Shown one piece after another: positions 40,501-51,082 of a DNA stretch of 64,000 nucleotides (within the stretch, counting starts at the first letter, position 1; each line of letters opens with the position of its first letter). Position numbers and translations under genes: made by a program. The notes under the pieces were generated by a model. It had not been told where the DNA came from. It made no database searches and worked only from the letters and a program-made list of their open reading frames with translations. This DNA is from Ciona intestinalis (taxonomy: Eukaryota > Chordata > Ascidiacea > Phlebobranchia > Cionidae). The stretch covers positions 644,106 through 708,105 of the forward strand of contig NW_004190420.2 in the NCBI RefSeq assembly GCF_000224145.3, read 5' to 3'.

Positions 40501-41433
40501 TTCTCTTCCAGCAAGAAACAGTTGACATGCGGAACACGAAGGCCAAGGACAGAGAGAACAAGGACGTAACGGTTGTACCACCGGTTGTAATAGTTCCAGC
40601 CAACAATAGTGATGATAACGATGCGTGGTCTGTCTTCAACCCTGTCAAACCTGACGGTACTTTGAAGGTAATTAATAAATTATTATTTTCTTTGACAGCT
40701 ACTTACAAATACCCTATTATATAGTAGGGTAGGGTAGGGAGGGGGGCACCTATTCATACTGTTTTCTTGTTCAATTTAGTAGTAAACAAGGAACATTTAT
40801 ACAATTATAAAATCATATATACTGACAATTGCCTAAAACGCGATCTGGATATTTAGATATAATGTGCTAAAGATGTCCCATATTCTCCCACCGTACAAGT
40901 TTATATGGTATATTGGCTACTTTTACGCTAGATCCACAATATTACAGTACAGTCAGTTGAGCTTAAATTACCACCATGGTGGATATGCATATTGTGAAAA
41001 AATCTGCAAAACATGATTGAATTTCAAAATGTAAAGTCAGGAGCATTTTAACTAAATAATGAGTTTAAACACCTTATCACAGGTTTGGGCATACGGAGCT
41101 ATTGCAGGATTGGTCGTTCTTCTCGTCTTCACTTTCGCCCTGTGTTACCTCATCTACTCTGCTTGCTGTCGACGCAACAGCAGTGCGAAAAATCGACAAC
41201 ACAGAAAACGACGGCGACACCGACGGTCTAACAGCAGTGGCAGCAACGTTGGCATTGGTATAATGGCAGGGTCGGTCGGCGGCTCGTCCATGTATGGCGG
41301 CACAGGCATTCCACCGTACCGAATAAACCATAACTCAAGCACTTCTAGGTACCCTCCGCGTACTTTGAGTCGAACACCTTCCGTACGAAGCGGTTTTACG
41401 TTTCCCGACCGCTACGATAGCGATCAAGACTGA
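25586..41433 (+). CDS. THSD7: Thrombospondin type-1 domain protein 7 (THSD7A/B orthologue)
   Basis: Type I membrane glycoprotein of a family linked to cell adhesion and endothelial/neuronal guidance. Thirty in-frame exons: 25586-25832, 26158-26309, 26860-27065, 27447-27570, 27769-27936, 28243-28367, 28600-28818, 28989-29109, 29862-29945, 31364-31626, 31814-32092, 32398-32560, 32796-32963, 33267-33429, 33684-33813, 34290-34449, 34718-34966, 35256-35462, 36089-36295, 36535-36646, 36709-36969, 37196-37280, 37337-37456, 37787-37937, 38077-38254, 38505-38761, 39168-39356, 39821-39988, 40512-40667, 41083-41433. About 1,820 aa against about 1,660 in human THSD7A. A hydrophobic leader in exon 1 is followed by WKTGPWGVC, the family's first repeat, then about 21 TSP1 repeats alternating canonical (W-S-x-W, C-S-x-x-C-G) and divergent types, an EGF-like module (HSYCTTSGVCDCRPPY), and a membrane segment (about 1708-1729) entered by PDGTLKVWAYGAIAG, closely like human THSD7A. 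The cytoplasmic tail is basic, then Gly/Ser-rich. WxxW motifs suit C-mannosylation (inference). Exon 17 encodes a degenerate repeat. Confidence 0.95.
28505..28548. repeat. TA/TG microsatellite
   Basis: Interrupted (TA)n run with ATG interruptions in THSD7 intron 6. Confidence 0.9.
29173..29374 (-). mobile_element. MITE copy, reverse orientation
   Basis: THSD7 intron 8. Left TATAGTATGGTGGGGAAAGA, reverse core TTTACTACCAAATGAG, right CCATCTTCACCCACCCTACT. Confidence 0.9.
29618..29792 (+). mobile_element. MITE copy, ends diverged
   Basis: Second MITE in THSD7 intron 8. Core CCAATTTGGTAGTAAAAAGG and ATAAAACCGTATCACCACGG match; the right end loses the match after AAAGGTGTCGC. Confidence 0.75.
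32588..32730 (+). mobile_element. MITE copy, internally deleted
   Basis: THSD7 intron 12, starting about 28 bases after the donor. Left TTGTAGGGTGGGGAAAGG; sections of the core are missing; right AAAGGTGACCCATC. Confidence 0.75.
33080..33240 (+). mobile_element. MITE remnant, strongly degraded
   Basis: THSD7 intron 13. Recognisable by ATCTTCACGACTTTAAAAAG and GTTGTTAATTGTTCAAAACA; both ends are diverged. Confidence 0.55.
34072..34272 (+). mobile_element. MITE copy with duplicated left end
   Basis: THSD7 intron 15, abutting the exon 16 acceptor region. The left end motif occurs twice (GTGGGGTAATATGGGAC and GTGGGGTAAGATGGGAC); right CCCATCTTACCCCACATT. Confidence 0.85.
35108..35192 (-). mobile_element. 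Short MITE derivative
   Basis: THSD7 intron 17. Only about 85 bp: an end (ATGGGGCAAGATGGGATACC), the AATGGGACGAGAAAAG core and a closing CCTCCCTACTATGA; most of the interior is absent. Confidence 0.6.
35487..35667 (-). mobile_element. MITE copy, reverse orientation
   Basis: THSD7 intron 18, starting about 25 bases after the exon 18 donor. Core TTTGTTTACTACCAATTGGA; right end TCACATCCCACTGTACTAC is diverged. Confidence 0.7.
36333..36515 (+). mobile_element. MITE copy
   Basis: THSD7 intron 19. Left TATAGGGTGGGGTAAAATGG, core TTGGTAGTAAACAAAGAATG, right end diverged and close to the next acceptor. Confidence 0.8.
37490..37670 (-). mobile_element. MITE copy, reverse orientation
   Basis: THSD7 intron 23. 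Left GTGGGGTAAGCTGGGGCACC, right CATCTTACCCCACCCTACTA. Confidence 0.85.
38270..38440 (+). mobile_element. MITE remnant, mosaic
   Basis: THSD7 intron 25. The left part matches the reverse orientation (CCTTTAGCACATAATATCC) and the right part the forward one (CTAACAGTATCTCATCTTAT). Confidence 0.55.
38894..39092 (+). mobile_element. MITE copy, near full length
   Basis: THSD7 intron 26. Left GTAGGGGTGGGGGAAGATGG, right GGTGTCCCATCTTCCCCCAC followed by CCTACTATAC. Confidence 0.9.
39443..39738 (-). mobile_element. tRNA-derived SINE, antisense, full length
   Basis: THSD7 intron 27, ending about 80 bases before exon 28. Carries the reverse tail (ACAGTCGTTATAACAAGG), TTAGTGGCCACTGGGTTGG, and the reverse tRNA-like head (TTGAACCCACAACC; CACTATGCCACGGC). 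Confidence 0.85.
40224..40410 (+). mobile_element. MITE copy
   Basis: THSD7 intron 28. Left AGTAGGGTAGGGGAACAGGG, core ATAAAACCGTATCCTCGCGA, right TTTTACCCCACAGTACC. Confidence 0.85.
40721..40899 (+). mobile_element. MITE copy
   Basis: THSD7 intron 29, about 55 bases after the donor. Left TATAGTAGGGTAGGGTAGGG, right GTCCCATATTCTCCCACCGT. Confidence 0.85.
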
Positions 41434-42238
41434 GGTGTAGTTAGTTATATAATGAACTTGTATACCTGATACAATCGATGTGGCGTCTCGCGTTGAAGAG
41501 TTCCGCATTACGTTTGAATCCACCAAAGCAAGTTGTGCGCATCAGGGTACGTGTGTTATCGTTCCCCTACCCCTTTCTTTTTATCTTCTTTTATTTGCAC
41601 TGCGGTCACCTAGACGTTGCATGGCGCGCCCGAACCGTCATATTTCTGCACACGAACCAACACATACTTTTCTCCAAGGTAAATGGATTATACCAAAGAA
41701 CCTTAACTCGTAGGTTTTCCTATCCACCCCATACTTACATTCTTAAAGGCCACTGTGATTCTTTCTTACTCTTTCAAGCAGCGCAGATACATCGAGCTGC
41801 TTTGAAACAAAGAAAAAGTTTAACGATCAAGCTATATCAGTATTCATCTCTTCATATGACATTTTACATGCTTTTAAAATTTTACTGAATTTTAAGCTTG
41901 CAGGGGTTTACCGCCAAATGATTTTTTACGCATTCGCTTTTGCTGTTTGTTTCAAAACCAAACCTTAAAACCAGTTAGCATCTGCCGGATCTTGCCTTTC
42001 AAACCGAACGATACCTCTGAAACTTAAGAAGATATAAATACGTTCTATGTAGCACAACCACGGTATGGTAGATAGATTCTATAACTAAATCGAACTTTCA
42101 TTTTTCCTCATCCGTATATTGCAATTGTTGTTCAGCATGACCATTTTCTGCTTTCTTTCGCCATCACTTTCAGTTTTATCTCCACTCTTATATTCGTTAT
42201 CACCACTGTACATTATACATCAATCACCTACGAGTGGC

Positions 42239-42244
42239 AATAAA
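42239..42244 (+). other. Candidate polyadenylation signal of THSD7
   Basis: AATAAA about 805 bases after the THSD7 stop codon and just before a MITE copy; it would define a 3' UTR of roughly 0.8 kb. Confidence 0.45.
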
Positions 42245-42303
42245 GATTTACTTAATTGCGGCTACAACAATTATTTGTGTGTTTAGGCATGGCCTGTAGA
42301 TTA

Positions 42304-42536
42304 TGCAGTACTGTGGGATAAGATGGGATACTGTTGGAACCTGAATCGCATATTTCTTAATAATCGTATTTTACAAACAACGCTATCTAATGTCGCTGGG
42401 CTACAGTTATATATATAATTCCGTAAATATACCTTGTTGCACGGCCTACTAGAGATATCTTTAGTAGGCCGTGCTTGTTGCAACCAAATGGCACTAGAAA
42501 GAAGAATTAAAACACGTCCCATCTTACCCCGCCACG
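42304..42536 (-). mobile_element. MITE copy interrupted by a small palindromic insert
   Basis: Between THSD7 and GNL3. Left GTGGGATAAGATGGGATAC, right GTCCCATCTTACCCCGCC. The reverse core is broken at 42441-42473 (see separate entry). Confidence 0.85.
42441..42473. mobile_element. Tiny palindromic insertion in a MITE
   Basis: A 33-base insert flanked by the direct repeat CTTGTTGC (42433-42440 and 42474-42481). With adjoining bases it forms a 36-base palindrome, 42439-42474, arms GCACGGCCTACT / AGTAGGCCGTGC around AGATATCT, with one mismatched pair. Confidence 0.6.
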
Positions 42537-42735
42537 GCCTCTCTTTTATAAAAAGAAAAAAAAGCATTTATGAGAGACGGGGTAAGAAAAACAAGTGTTA
42601 AAAAGTTGCACAAAAAGTGATCATTGGAAAAAATTCCCACGTGCGAGTTAACAGTGTTGATTCATATTTGAGGCTTTCGTAGGTTTTGATATTTCTCTGT
42701 GATTTAGTATACAGTCGGTATATCAGATTAGAATA

Positions 42736-45700
42736 ATGAAACGACAGAGTAAGTATCTTGCTTTCTATGTAAATACTTTAAAATGTAATAAATTAATGCA
42801 TGAAACGTTTATAATGCGTATGTGTATAAAAATGAGCAAGTTTGTGTTTATAAATTTATTTTTTACTTTAATTTCCTGACAGGATTGGGGAAAGCAAGCA
42901 AAAGGTTGTCCTGTAGCAAGAAATACAGAATAGAAAAGAATGTAAGTTACTTTGTATTTAAAGTGCAACATTAAGTTATAGAATCATTCAACAATCAACA
43001 TTATACAATGGGTTATTTTTTCCGTATTTTTTCGACTAGGTAAGAGCGCACAACAAAAAGGTGAAGCGAGATGCCAAGAAAAATCCGGGGAAATATAAGA
43101 AATCAAAGAAAGATCCAGGAGTTCCAAACGCTGCTCCCTTTAAAGAAAAAATATTGAGGGAAGCACAACAGAGGAAAGAAAGAGTGAGTTTGGAATATTT
43201 CCACTTACATAAAAGAAGATTTCTTTCTTGCTTGGTATAAATATGTCTAAAAGTTGTGGCAAAGTGGTGAGCGTATCTGTCTCTAACCCAGGGGTAGAGA
43301 AATGGGTTTAAAGCTCGCTGTTGCCGCTGCTATCATTGTAGGTGTATGTGTCCTTGTTCCTTATCTGTCCTTGTGCCAAGACACTTAATGGCAACTGGTC
43401 CAACCCAGTGGTCACTAATGGGTTGGTCAAATTATGATTTGAGTATTATAGCTGGTGACTAGTGAGTAGTGACCATGAAAAAAAATTATGAATGAGATGA
43501 GTATATGTTTATGTGATATAAAAATAATATAAGGTACACCANNNNNNNNNNNNNNNNNNNNNNNNNNNNNNNNNNNNNNNNNNNNNNNNNNNNNNNNNNN
43601 NNNNNNNNNNNNNNNNNNNNNNNNNNNNNNNNNNNNNNNNNNNNNNNNNNNNNNNNNNNNNNNNNNAATATAATCACACCAATTAGTATAACAGAAACCC
43701 TGACTGTACCTTATAGCTTTTCGTTCATCATCATTTTGTATTAATCTGCGGTTATCAATAATTAATATGTTTGCCATTTTTAGTTGATTAAAAGGTTTAC
43801 AAATACTTTAAACAGCAAGTCTTCACTACAGTTCTAATCTTCAGACAAAAACTTTTTGACTAAATTAACAAATCTGCAAAAATGTCATGATAAATAAAAA
43901 CTACCAACCTAAGTTATTTCAACCACCTCCTATTATTATGATGTTTATTCATTAAAACTTTCAGGAGGAAGAAGAGAAAAAACGACAAAAAGAAAGAAGG
44001 TTAAACGAGGTGAATAAACGTCGTAGTTTGGAAGGTTTACAAAAAGATGCACTTCATCGTCAAAAAGAATTTGAACAAAAGGTAAATGTTAGTTTGTTGG
44101 CATTTTGTATACGTGCTACGTGCATTGTGTAAACCATACATATTATTGGTTATTGGTTAAAAGGTTATGTTTTATGGTAAACGCAGTTTAAGTTTTAATT
44201 TTCTATATATATATCGAAAGAGTCTTTAAACTTATCTTGATCCGCAGTCAATTACTTTAAACAAGATGAAGGAATCTACTTCAACAAAGACGAACGAAAC
44301 ATCGAGAAAAGCTTATTATAAAGAATTTAAAAAGGTGATTATTTTGGCACAACAAAAAAGTTTTAATATTTTTAATATATATAGGTATTTATATTTATAT
44401 AATTTCAATGTTCTATTTTTCCAACTATTCCTTGACAGGTTGTTGAGAGTTCAGATGTTGTGATAGAAGTCCTGGATGCGCGAGATCCTCTTGGATGTAG
44501 ATGTTTGGAAGTGGAGAAAACTATATTGGAGTCCGGACCAAACAAACGAATTGTTTTACTTCTTAACAAGATAGGTGCGTTTCCATGTGTTTATTTGATT
44601 GGTATAGAAAATTATTTTTAATAGTTTAATGTGCAGACATGATTTTTTACGCCTACAAGTGCTTGGTTCTCTAAATAATATTTATTTTGAGGAAAACAGC
44701 ATTAAGCAGCAATGATAAAATGCTATGACTTAATATCCTAAATGGTGTTGACTGTGATGTCACAAACGCAAGATAATTGAAAACAAAACTCATTTTGGTC
44801 ATTAGACACATTATTCCTATTAGTATCAAATTCTGTATTTGTTCACTGTTTCTATGTCTTTCTGCATTATAAAGATTGGATGTTTAGCCATTTTATGTTT
44901 TGTTTAACTTCGATTTAATTACGTCTCTTGTTTTATAGATTTGGTTCCAAAGGAGAATGTTGAAGCTTGGTTGAAATATCTTCGAAGTCAGTTTCCTACT
45001 GTCGCGTTTAAAGCTTCAACGCAAGCACAGAATATTAACCTGGTATGTCACATACCGTATATACCATGTATGTCTGTTACATATGTGCATTAAAATCTTA
45101 TTATATTTTGTAACATAGCCCCTAATTAGTAGGAGTGGAAAGCCCAACCAAGACATTTTCTGCACCGTATGAATAAACCTTTCATTCAATATGAGGATCC
45201 TTTAGTTTCTCCATCACTATAATATACCACCAATATGTATCTTTTATAGAACAAGGGTGCTCTTTTGACCCTATACCATTTTACTACTTTAAATTAATGC
45301 AATATTACCAGTTAACCTGTTACTATGTGTATCCAGATTATCCACATGGTTATTTTAATCAGTTCCTGGACACAGATGCATAGCAGCATACCCATGTTAG
45401 GCGCCTATTTTGGGGTAATAAGCCAATCCCGGCCCAGATCCTAAGACTCATGGCCTTTCACGCTCCGGGACCTCACCCACATAGAATAGAATAGGTGCCT
45501 ATGCCATTTCTCTATTCAAGCATTTATATATGTACAATGTACACCAAAGACATTCATTGTATCCCACACAGACACAATGCAAAGTTCCACTGAAGACAAT
45601 GAACTCCCAACTTTTATCAACCACGAGTCAATGTGTGGGAGCCGACAGTTTGTTGAAACTTTTATCGAATTATTGTCGACATAACGAAGTTGAAACTTCC

Positions 45701-48700
45701 ATTAGAGTTGGAGTTGTTGGTAAGCTACCATGTGGTTTCGCTATATTAAAAGGAAGTAGCCTAATGTTACCTTTTTGCAGCTAGCGGTTTACTTTTATAT
45801 TACCAAAGTGAAGTTTGGGTATTAATAAATAGGAATTTATAGAAAAGGTTTAAAAAAAAGTTTCGTTATATATTAGCTATTTTAGTATTCAATGCTTAAA
45901 TGAAAAGTTAGAACCATGACCTATAATTGAAGGTAAATCCGTTTGTATTATAAGTAGTAATTCCGTTTTACATTAATAAGCTATCATGTGAAAACTAAAA
46001 ACTAAAATTCGAGTAAAAAAAGTTCCTCCCTTTTAGGTTTTCCCAACGTTGGCAAGAGCAGTGTTATCAACAGCTTGAAGAGAGCAAGGGCATGTAATGT
46101 TGGTGCAGTGCCTGGTGTTACCAAGTATGTGTACTTTTAAGTTGATACCACAGTCTTAGAATAGAATTTTATTTAAAATTTGTTTTGCAATTTATTTGGT
46201 GTGACAATAAATTTATATAGCAGTCTTCTGTAAATAGCAAAAATTTATGCGTCCAAATTTTTTATGCAAGAAGATAATCCCTTTTGGATGTTATAAGATA
46301 AAAGACAAAAAGAAACTATTATTTGTCCATGCAAATCTATGTTAAATGAAACGTACGGTCCGCGGGTTCACCTAGTAACTTAAACCTGGCCTACTGTAAT
46401 ATAGGTTGCCCACCCCTGTGTTAAAGAATTCTACACAGAAATTTCCATACACATTCTCTGACTTTTGATGTATTTATTACTTTTAAATAGGTCAATGCAA
46501 GAGGTTTCTTTGAACAAAAACATAAACATCCTTGATTGTCCTGGTATCGTCATGGTAACTGGAACCAGTGATGCTGCAGTTATACTCAGGAATTGTGTCA
46601 AGGTATAAAAAAAGATTTTTTTTCCTAATTTTATTATTTATTATTTGATTCTTTGTAGTCACCTTTATTTTTCTATCCATGTATAATTAAAGTGATTGGG
46701 TAAGTTAAAAATGATTTTAATTTTTGTTTTCGTTAAATAAACTTTGTTTGTTTATTTTTTTTATTGAGCGTAATATGTAAATGCTCTAAAAAAATTAAAA
46801 TATAGTAGGGTGGGGAAAGATGGGACACCTTTTCATTCTATTTTTTGGTACCATTTGGTAGTAAACGAAGAACATTTAAAGAATTATAAAAACGAATCCT
46901 CTTGTCTCTTGACTTCCATAGACCGTTGTTAATTGTTTAAAACGCAATCAGGAAATTTGGATATTTTTTGCTAAAGATTTCACCTCTTCACCCACCCTAC
47001 TACATATTTATTTTGTTTTGGATTTCAGATTGAATCAATTGATGATCCCGTAACTCCTGTGGCTGCTATTTTGAAACGATGCAACAAAAACCAGGTCATG
47101 ATATTGAAATATTATATTTTAAGTAGAAATTACTTTTTTATAAATTTCTGTTATGCACATTATAGGGTTCGTGGACTGTTTTTTATATATAATATATATG
47201 CAGATCAGAAGCAGAATGCAGTTTTAATAAGCTTGTGTTTTCCTATGTATTATATATATCATAAAATAAATCTAATAAATTACTTTGTATTAATTTCAAG
47301 CTATAGAATCTGGTGTGGCGTTAGGTTTATAACTAAGAGAAGAACTAACATTTATACTAAACTCACTGCTTTAGCTGCGCAATAAAACAAGATTAAATGC
47401 GGTTTATCATATCATATATTCGATTCTTCCAGATGATGATGAGGTACAACATCACTGATTACAAGGATGAGATGGAATTCCTGCAGTTGCTTGCAAAGAA
47501 ACAGGGCAAGTTGTTAAAGGGAGGCGTGCCAAATGTGGATTTTGCAGCAAAAAGTGTTTTACACGATTGGAACAGGTTTGAATTTGTTAAAATTCCGATT
47601 TGGTTACAAATTACAAATAACTTAAAAATAGTTATTTGTGGAAAAAATCAAAATGAAATTACCCTTTGTCATATTTTAGGAATTATTTTTTAAAATAGGT
47701 TAAATATGATTCTTAACGTTTTATAAATTAAAGATTTTGAAAATGTTTAACAAATAATTTTTCCTAAATCTTGAACTGCAAACATTATATTCATCAATTA
47801 TCCTAATTTAAAAATAATAAAAATTAGTTTTTAGATTTATAATATGCATACTATTCTATTATAAATGGGTGAGGTTCTATAGCAGGTCACTCTTATGGAC
47901 TAGAATTATTCATTGCAGTTAAAAGTTAAATTAAAGTACTTATTCTTACAGTGGCAGAATATCCTACTACACCCACCCTCCACTACAAGAAAATGCTGCC
48001 GCACAAGTTGAAGCGAAGATTGTCAACAAAATGGCCGACGAATTTGACTGGGTAGGTTATGTTAAAGCCTAAATCACTGGTAATGTAGTTTTTGCTTCTT
48101 AGAATATATGTATAGTATTGGTAGTGGTATCTAACCATCTAAGTGTACACTTGTCTGTTTTTAAACTATTGTCAGTGGGTACTTCATAGATAAAGATATT
48201 TAGTACATAGCTTAATGCCACTAGTATGTTTTGTTTGCTTACACTTGCTTTCTCCTAACTCATACACCAAAAAATCACACATACATATTTTTTCACTTAC
48301 TTTTTTGTTTTGTAGGGTGCATTAGAAGAAGATAATCTCCGAGCTTTGAATGAAGTTGCGGCTCCTTCATCATCGCATTCCATTTTATATCAATCATCGG
48401 GTTGGTTATGTATTGAATGAAAAATTCTTTGTTTTTATTTAAGATATTTAAATACATAGTTATCTAGCTATGGTTACCCTTCTTCTTCAGTTATAAAAGC
48501 AGACAAAACTGATTTTGACGTTAAGTAGAACTCTATTAATGCTTTTGTGTGGTATATGAAAACAATGGACTATAAAACGTTTTATAACATTTTAATATTT
48601 TGACCTAAAGTTCAGAATAGAATTTAAAAATATTCTTCCTCACCACAGGTGTCACCACTGCTTCTATGGAAACAGAAAACAAAGAAGAAGATGAAGAGAT

Positions 48701-49667
48701 TGAAGATGTTGACGGTGGTGATGATAATGGGGAAGAATGGGAGGACATGGAAATGGACAAACCAACAAATTTTGAAGTAAGTATTTATATTTGCTGAACT
48801 GCAGCTAAAACATTATATTTTTAGTGGAATAGAAAAGTAACTTTAGCACTACCCGTGCACCTCTTGTTAACAGAGTTATGAATAACCAGTGTTTTATTGC
48901 AGCTTGGAAACATTAAAATACACTTTAAGTTATTTACCTACTCAACTTACTTTTAGACTTTACTTGTTAGTTTTTAAAGTTAGGTTTTAAAAGTTAGTGC
49001 TAAATTTTGGTGAGTTTTTTACGTTATTAATTTGTGTTGTTACAGTTGGGTGAAATCACTGTCAAGGTTGATTCAAAAAAGAAAAAGGCAAAAAAAGCTG
49101 AAAAGAAAGTTCCCTCTGTTAAAGAAAACATTGAAGATATTGTAACTGAAGGAAGTAATATTCAAGCTAATAAAAAACTCAAGGAAATTATGAAAAATAA
49201 TAAAAAGAAGAGAAAACGCGCAGGTAGTAAAGATATAAATTTAACAACAAATTTAATACGAATTATAATGTGTTTTCTGTTTTATTTGTTTTAATTTTAA
49301 ACCTATAAATAGGTTCCAGATTTTCTTAATAAAAAACATTTACCAAAATTTTTACGTTTTTATCTTGTTTGTTATTTCTAGCTTTTAAATTACACACATA
49401 TACTTTTAGGCCTTGCTATATGCATTATGCAATGGTACTTTGTTTCATATTATTGATGTATTCCCCAAGAAATAAACAGTTTTTAAGTTTCAACTCTTAA
49501 ATATTAAATATATATATATAATATTTTCTTAACCCAAATTTTTTTCAGACAAAATCTCAGATAAGCTTGGAGACTCACTGCTCTCTGCCATGAATTTTAA
49601 TTTAAATTCAAATTCAATGGAAGCAGAAGAATACGATTTCAACACGGATTTAAATTTACCATCATGA
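42736..49667 (+). CDS. GNL3: Nucleostemin, nucleolar circularly permuted GTPase
   Basis: Nucleolar GTPase of the YlqF/YawG group, implicated in ribosome biogenesis and proliferative control. Seventeen in-frame exons: 42736-42748, 42883-42941, 43040-43183, 43965-44081, 44248-44334, 44439-44574, 44939-45042, 45572-45719, 46037-46124, 46491-46602, 47029-47094, 47433-47575, 47952-48051, 48316-48400, 48649-48776, 49046-49223, 49549-49667; about 608 aa (human GNL3 549). The basic N-terminus [20 protein letters not shown] matches the family and is followed by [14 protein letters not shown] and a charged coiled-coil stretch. G motifs are in permuted order: DARDPLG (G5, about 153), NKID (G4), GFPNVGKSS (G1, about 270), PGVTK (G2 area), DCPG (G3, about 314). 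An acidic block ([18 protein letters not shown]) and a Lys-rich segment precede the end [11 protein letters not shown], close to the vertebrate C-terminus. GNL3 is preferred over GNL3L on both termini. Exon 1 is only 13 coding bases; the N gap lies in intron 3. Confidence 0.94.
43253..43480 (+). mobile_element. tRNA-derived SINE, running toward the N gap
   Basis: GNL3 intron 3. Head GTGGCAAAGTGGTGAGCG and AATGGGTTTAAAGCTCGC, then CAAGACACTTAATGGCAACT and CACTAATGGGTTGGTCAAAT; the tail becomes unreadable before the gap. Confidence 0.75.
43542..43666. other. Assembly gap, 125 N
   Basis: Run of N within GNL3 intron 3, immediately downstream of a SINE copy. Flanking exons join in frame, so no coding sequence need be missing. 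Confidence 0.99.
46802..47007 (+). mobile_element. MITE copy, near full length
   Basis: GNL3 intron 10, ending about 20 bases before the exon 11 acceptor. Left TATAGTAGGGTGGGGAAAGA, core CCATTTGGTAGTAAACGAAG, right TTCACCCACCCTACTACATA. Confidence 0.9.
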
Positions 49668-51082
49668 GCACTAGGACACTTGTACGTAATTGTGTCTGCT
49701 TTAACATTTTTCAACTGGTGAAATACAAAAGAATGAACAATTACATAAAATCAAGACATTTATTGTTTTATTTTTATATAGGTAAATAGTTGGCCAAAAA
49801 AACTTAAAATGGGTTTCATAAAAATTAAAACATCTATAATATAAAATATAATGCAATTTAGTTTTAAATGAACATAGAAGCCATTTGTATTAATTGATTA
49901 AAAACACATGAGATGTCAATTCTAAACAATTGCCTTAAGTAAAATATTAATAAAATTAATGCAAAATGCATTTAAATGCATTTAAATGCATTTAAACAAA
50001 TAAATCTAGAAATAGCATATTATTAAATAAGTGTCAAATATTCTGCATTACAACTAAGCTAATGCTAAATTTCCTTTTAAAACTTACAAAAAATAATTAT
50101 ACAGTGTATATAGGCTATTAATAATCATGTAAATAAGGAATTCTTATTTCTTTGATTGAATAAGTTGTAAAGTTAGCTGGTGGATTGCTTTGAACATGTG
50201 TAACAAGATAGCAGGAATTTAAAGATTAAACTCCAGATAAAATGTACAATTCTTAAGTTATTTCACACATGAGTTATTTTCAATTGAACAGGACTGTGTT
50301 GTGTTTGAAAATATCAAATGTTTGATCATTTCATTCAAACCAGACACCCCTTTGTTACATAGGCCTTTGTCTTGTTTGTTACGAAACAATGGCTAGTGTT
50401 GTTCCTGGTTGGGCTTTTAACCTTTTCAAGACCCAGTTTAAATGATAGGAAATAAAAGGAAAGGCTTAAAAAACAAGGAGTTACTTTGAAAATGAAGTGA
50501 CTGACAGTTTAAATAAAGCTATACTATATGGAGCAATGCAGGAACAGAGTGAAAGTTAGAAATGAAAAAGCAGCCAGATCCACAAAGCGTAGTAAGTACA
50601 GTTAGTATGGGTGGCTGTTGTGGACAATAGAGTGTAGAGAAGCGTCCCTGGTTACGGCAGAAAGTAGAAAGCTGATCCCTGTGGCTGCTACAAGTACTTC
50701 AAGCACCTTATGTGTGGCGCTTTCCCTTTAATTTTAGGAGGCCTCTTGACTTTTACAATAGAAAGTAATGGGCTATCTCTCACCTTCTTATTCTGTCACC
50801 ATGCACCATTGCCTTAATCTGTGTTATCAGCTTAGCTTAAGTGGCATCCTGCGTGCTGTGGTTGAGGTTTAGATGAGCCGGTCATTAAGTGAGTTGCTAA
50901 CCCAGGCTTGAGTGCTTCGCTACATTTTTTGTAAATATTGATTTAATCTCGTAGGCTTGGCTGGCAGTCTAGGTAATTAGTTTAGGCTGGTGAGAGACAG
51001 ACATGCCACAGCTAGTTGCCTGCTTGGTATAAGCAGCTGATCACTTAATCTTAAAGCTGTACTGGTACATAAAGTAAGAAGA
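49668..51082. other. Spacer GNL3 to tubulin glycylase
   Basis: No gene seen. It should hold the GNL3 3' UTR (an AATAAA lies at 49949-49954) and the glycylase promoter/5' UTR. A small tandem array of the 10-mer TTTAAATGCA (about three units) sits at 49966-49996. Confidence 0.45.
49966..49996. repeat. Short tandem 10-mer
   Basis: About three units of TTTAAATGCA downstream of GNL3. Confidence 0.8.

Larger units (their letters stand above)
41434..42735. other. Spacer THSD7 to GNL3, 3' UTR and MITE
   Basis: Contains the THSD7 3' UTR, a MITE copy with a nested palindrome (42300-42540) and the short 5' region of GNL3. Open frames here have no supported function. Confidence 0.5.
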
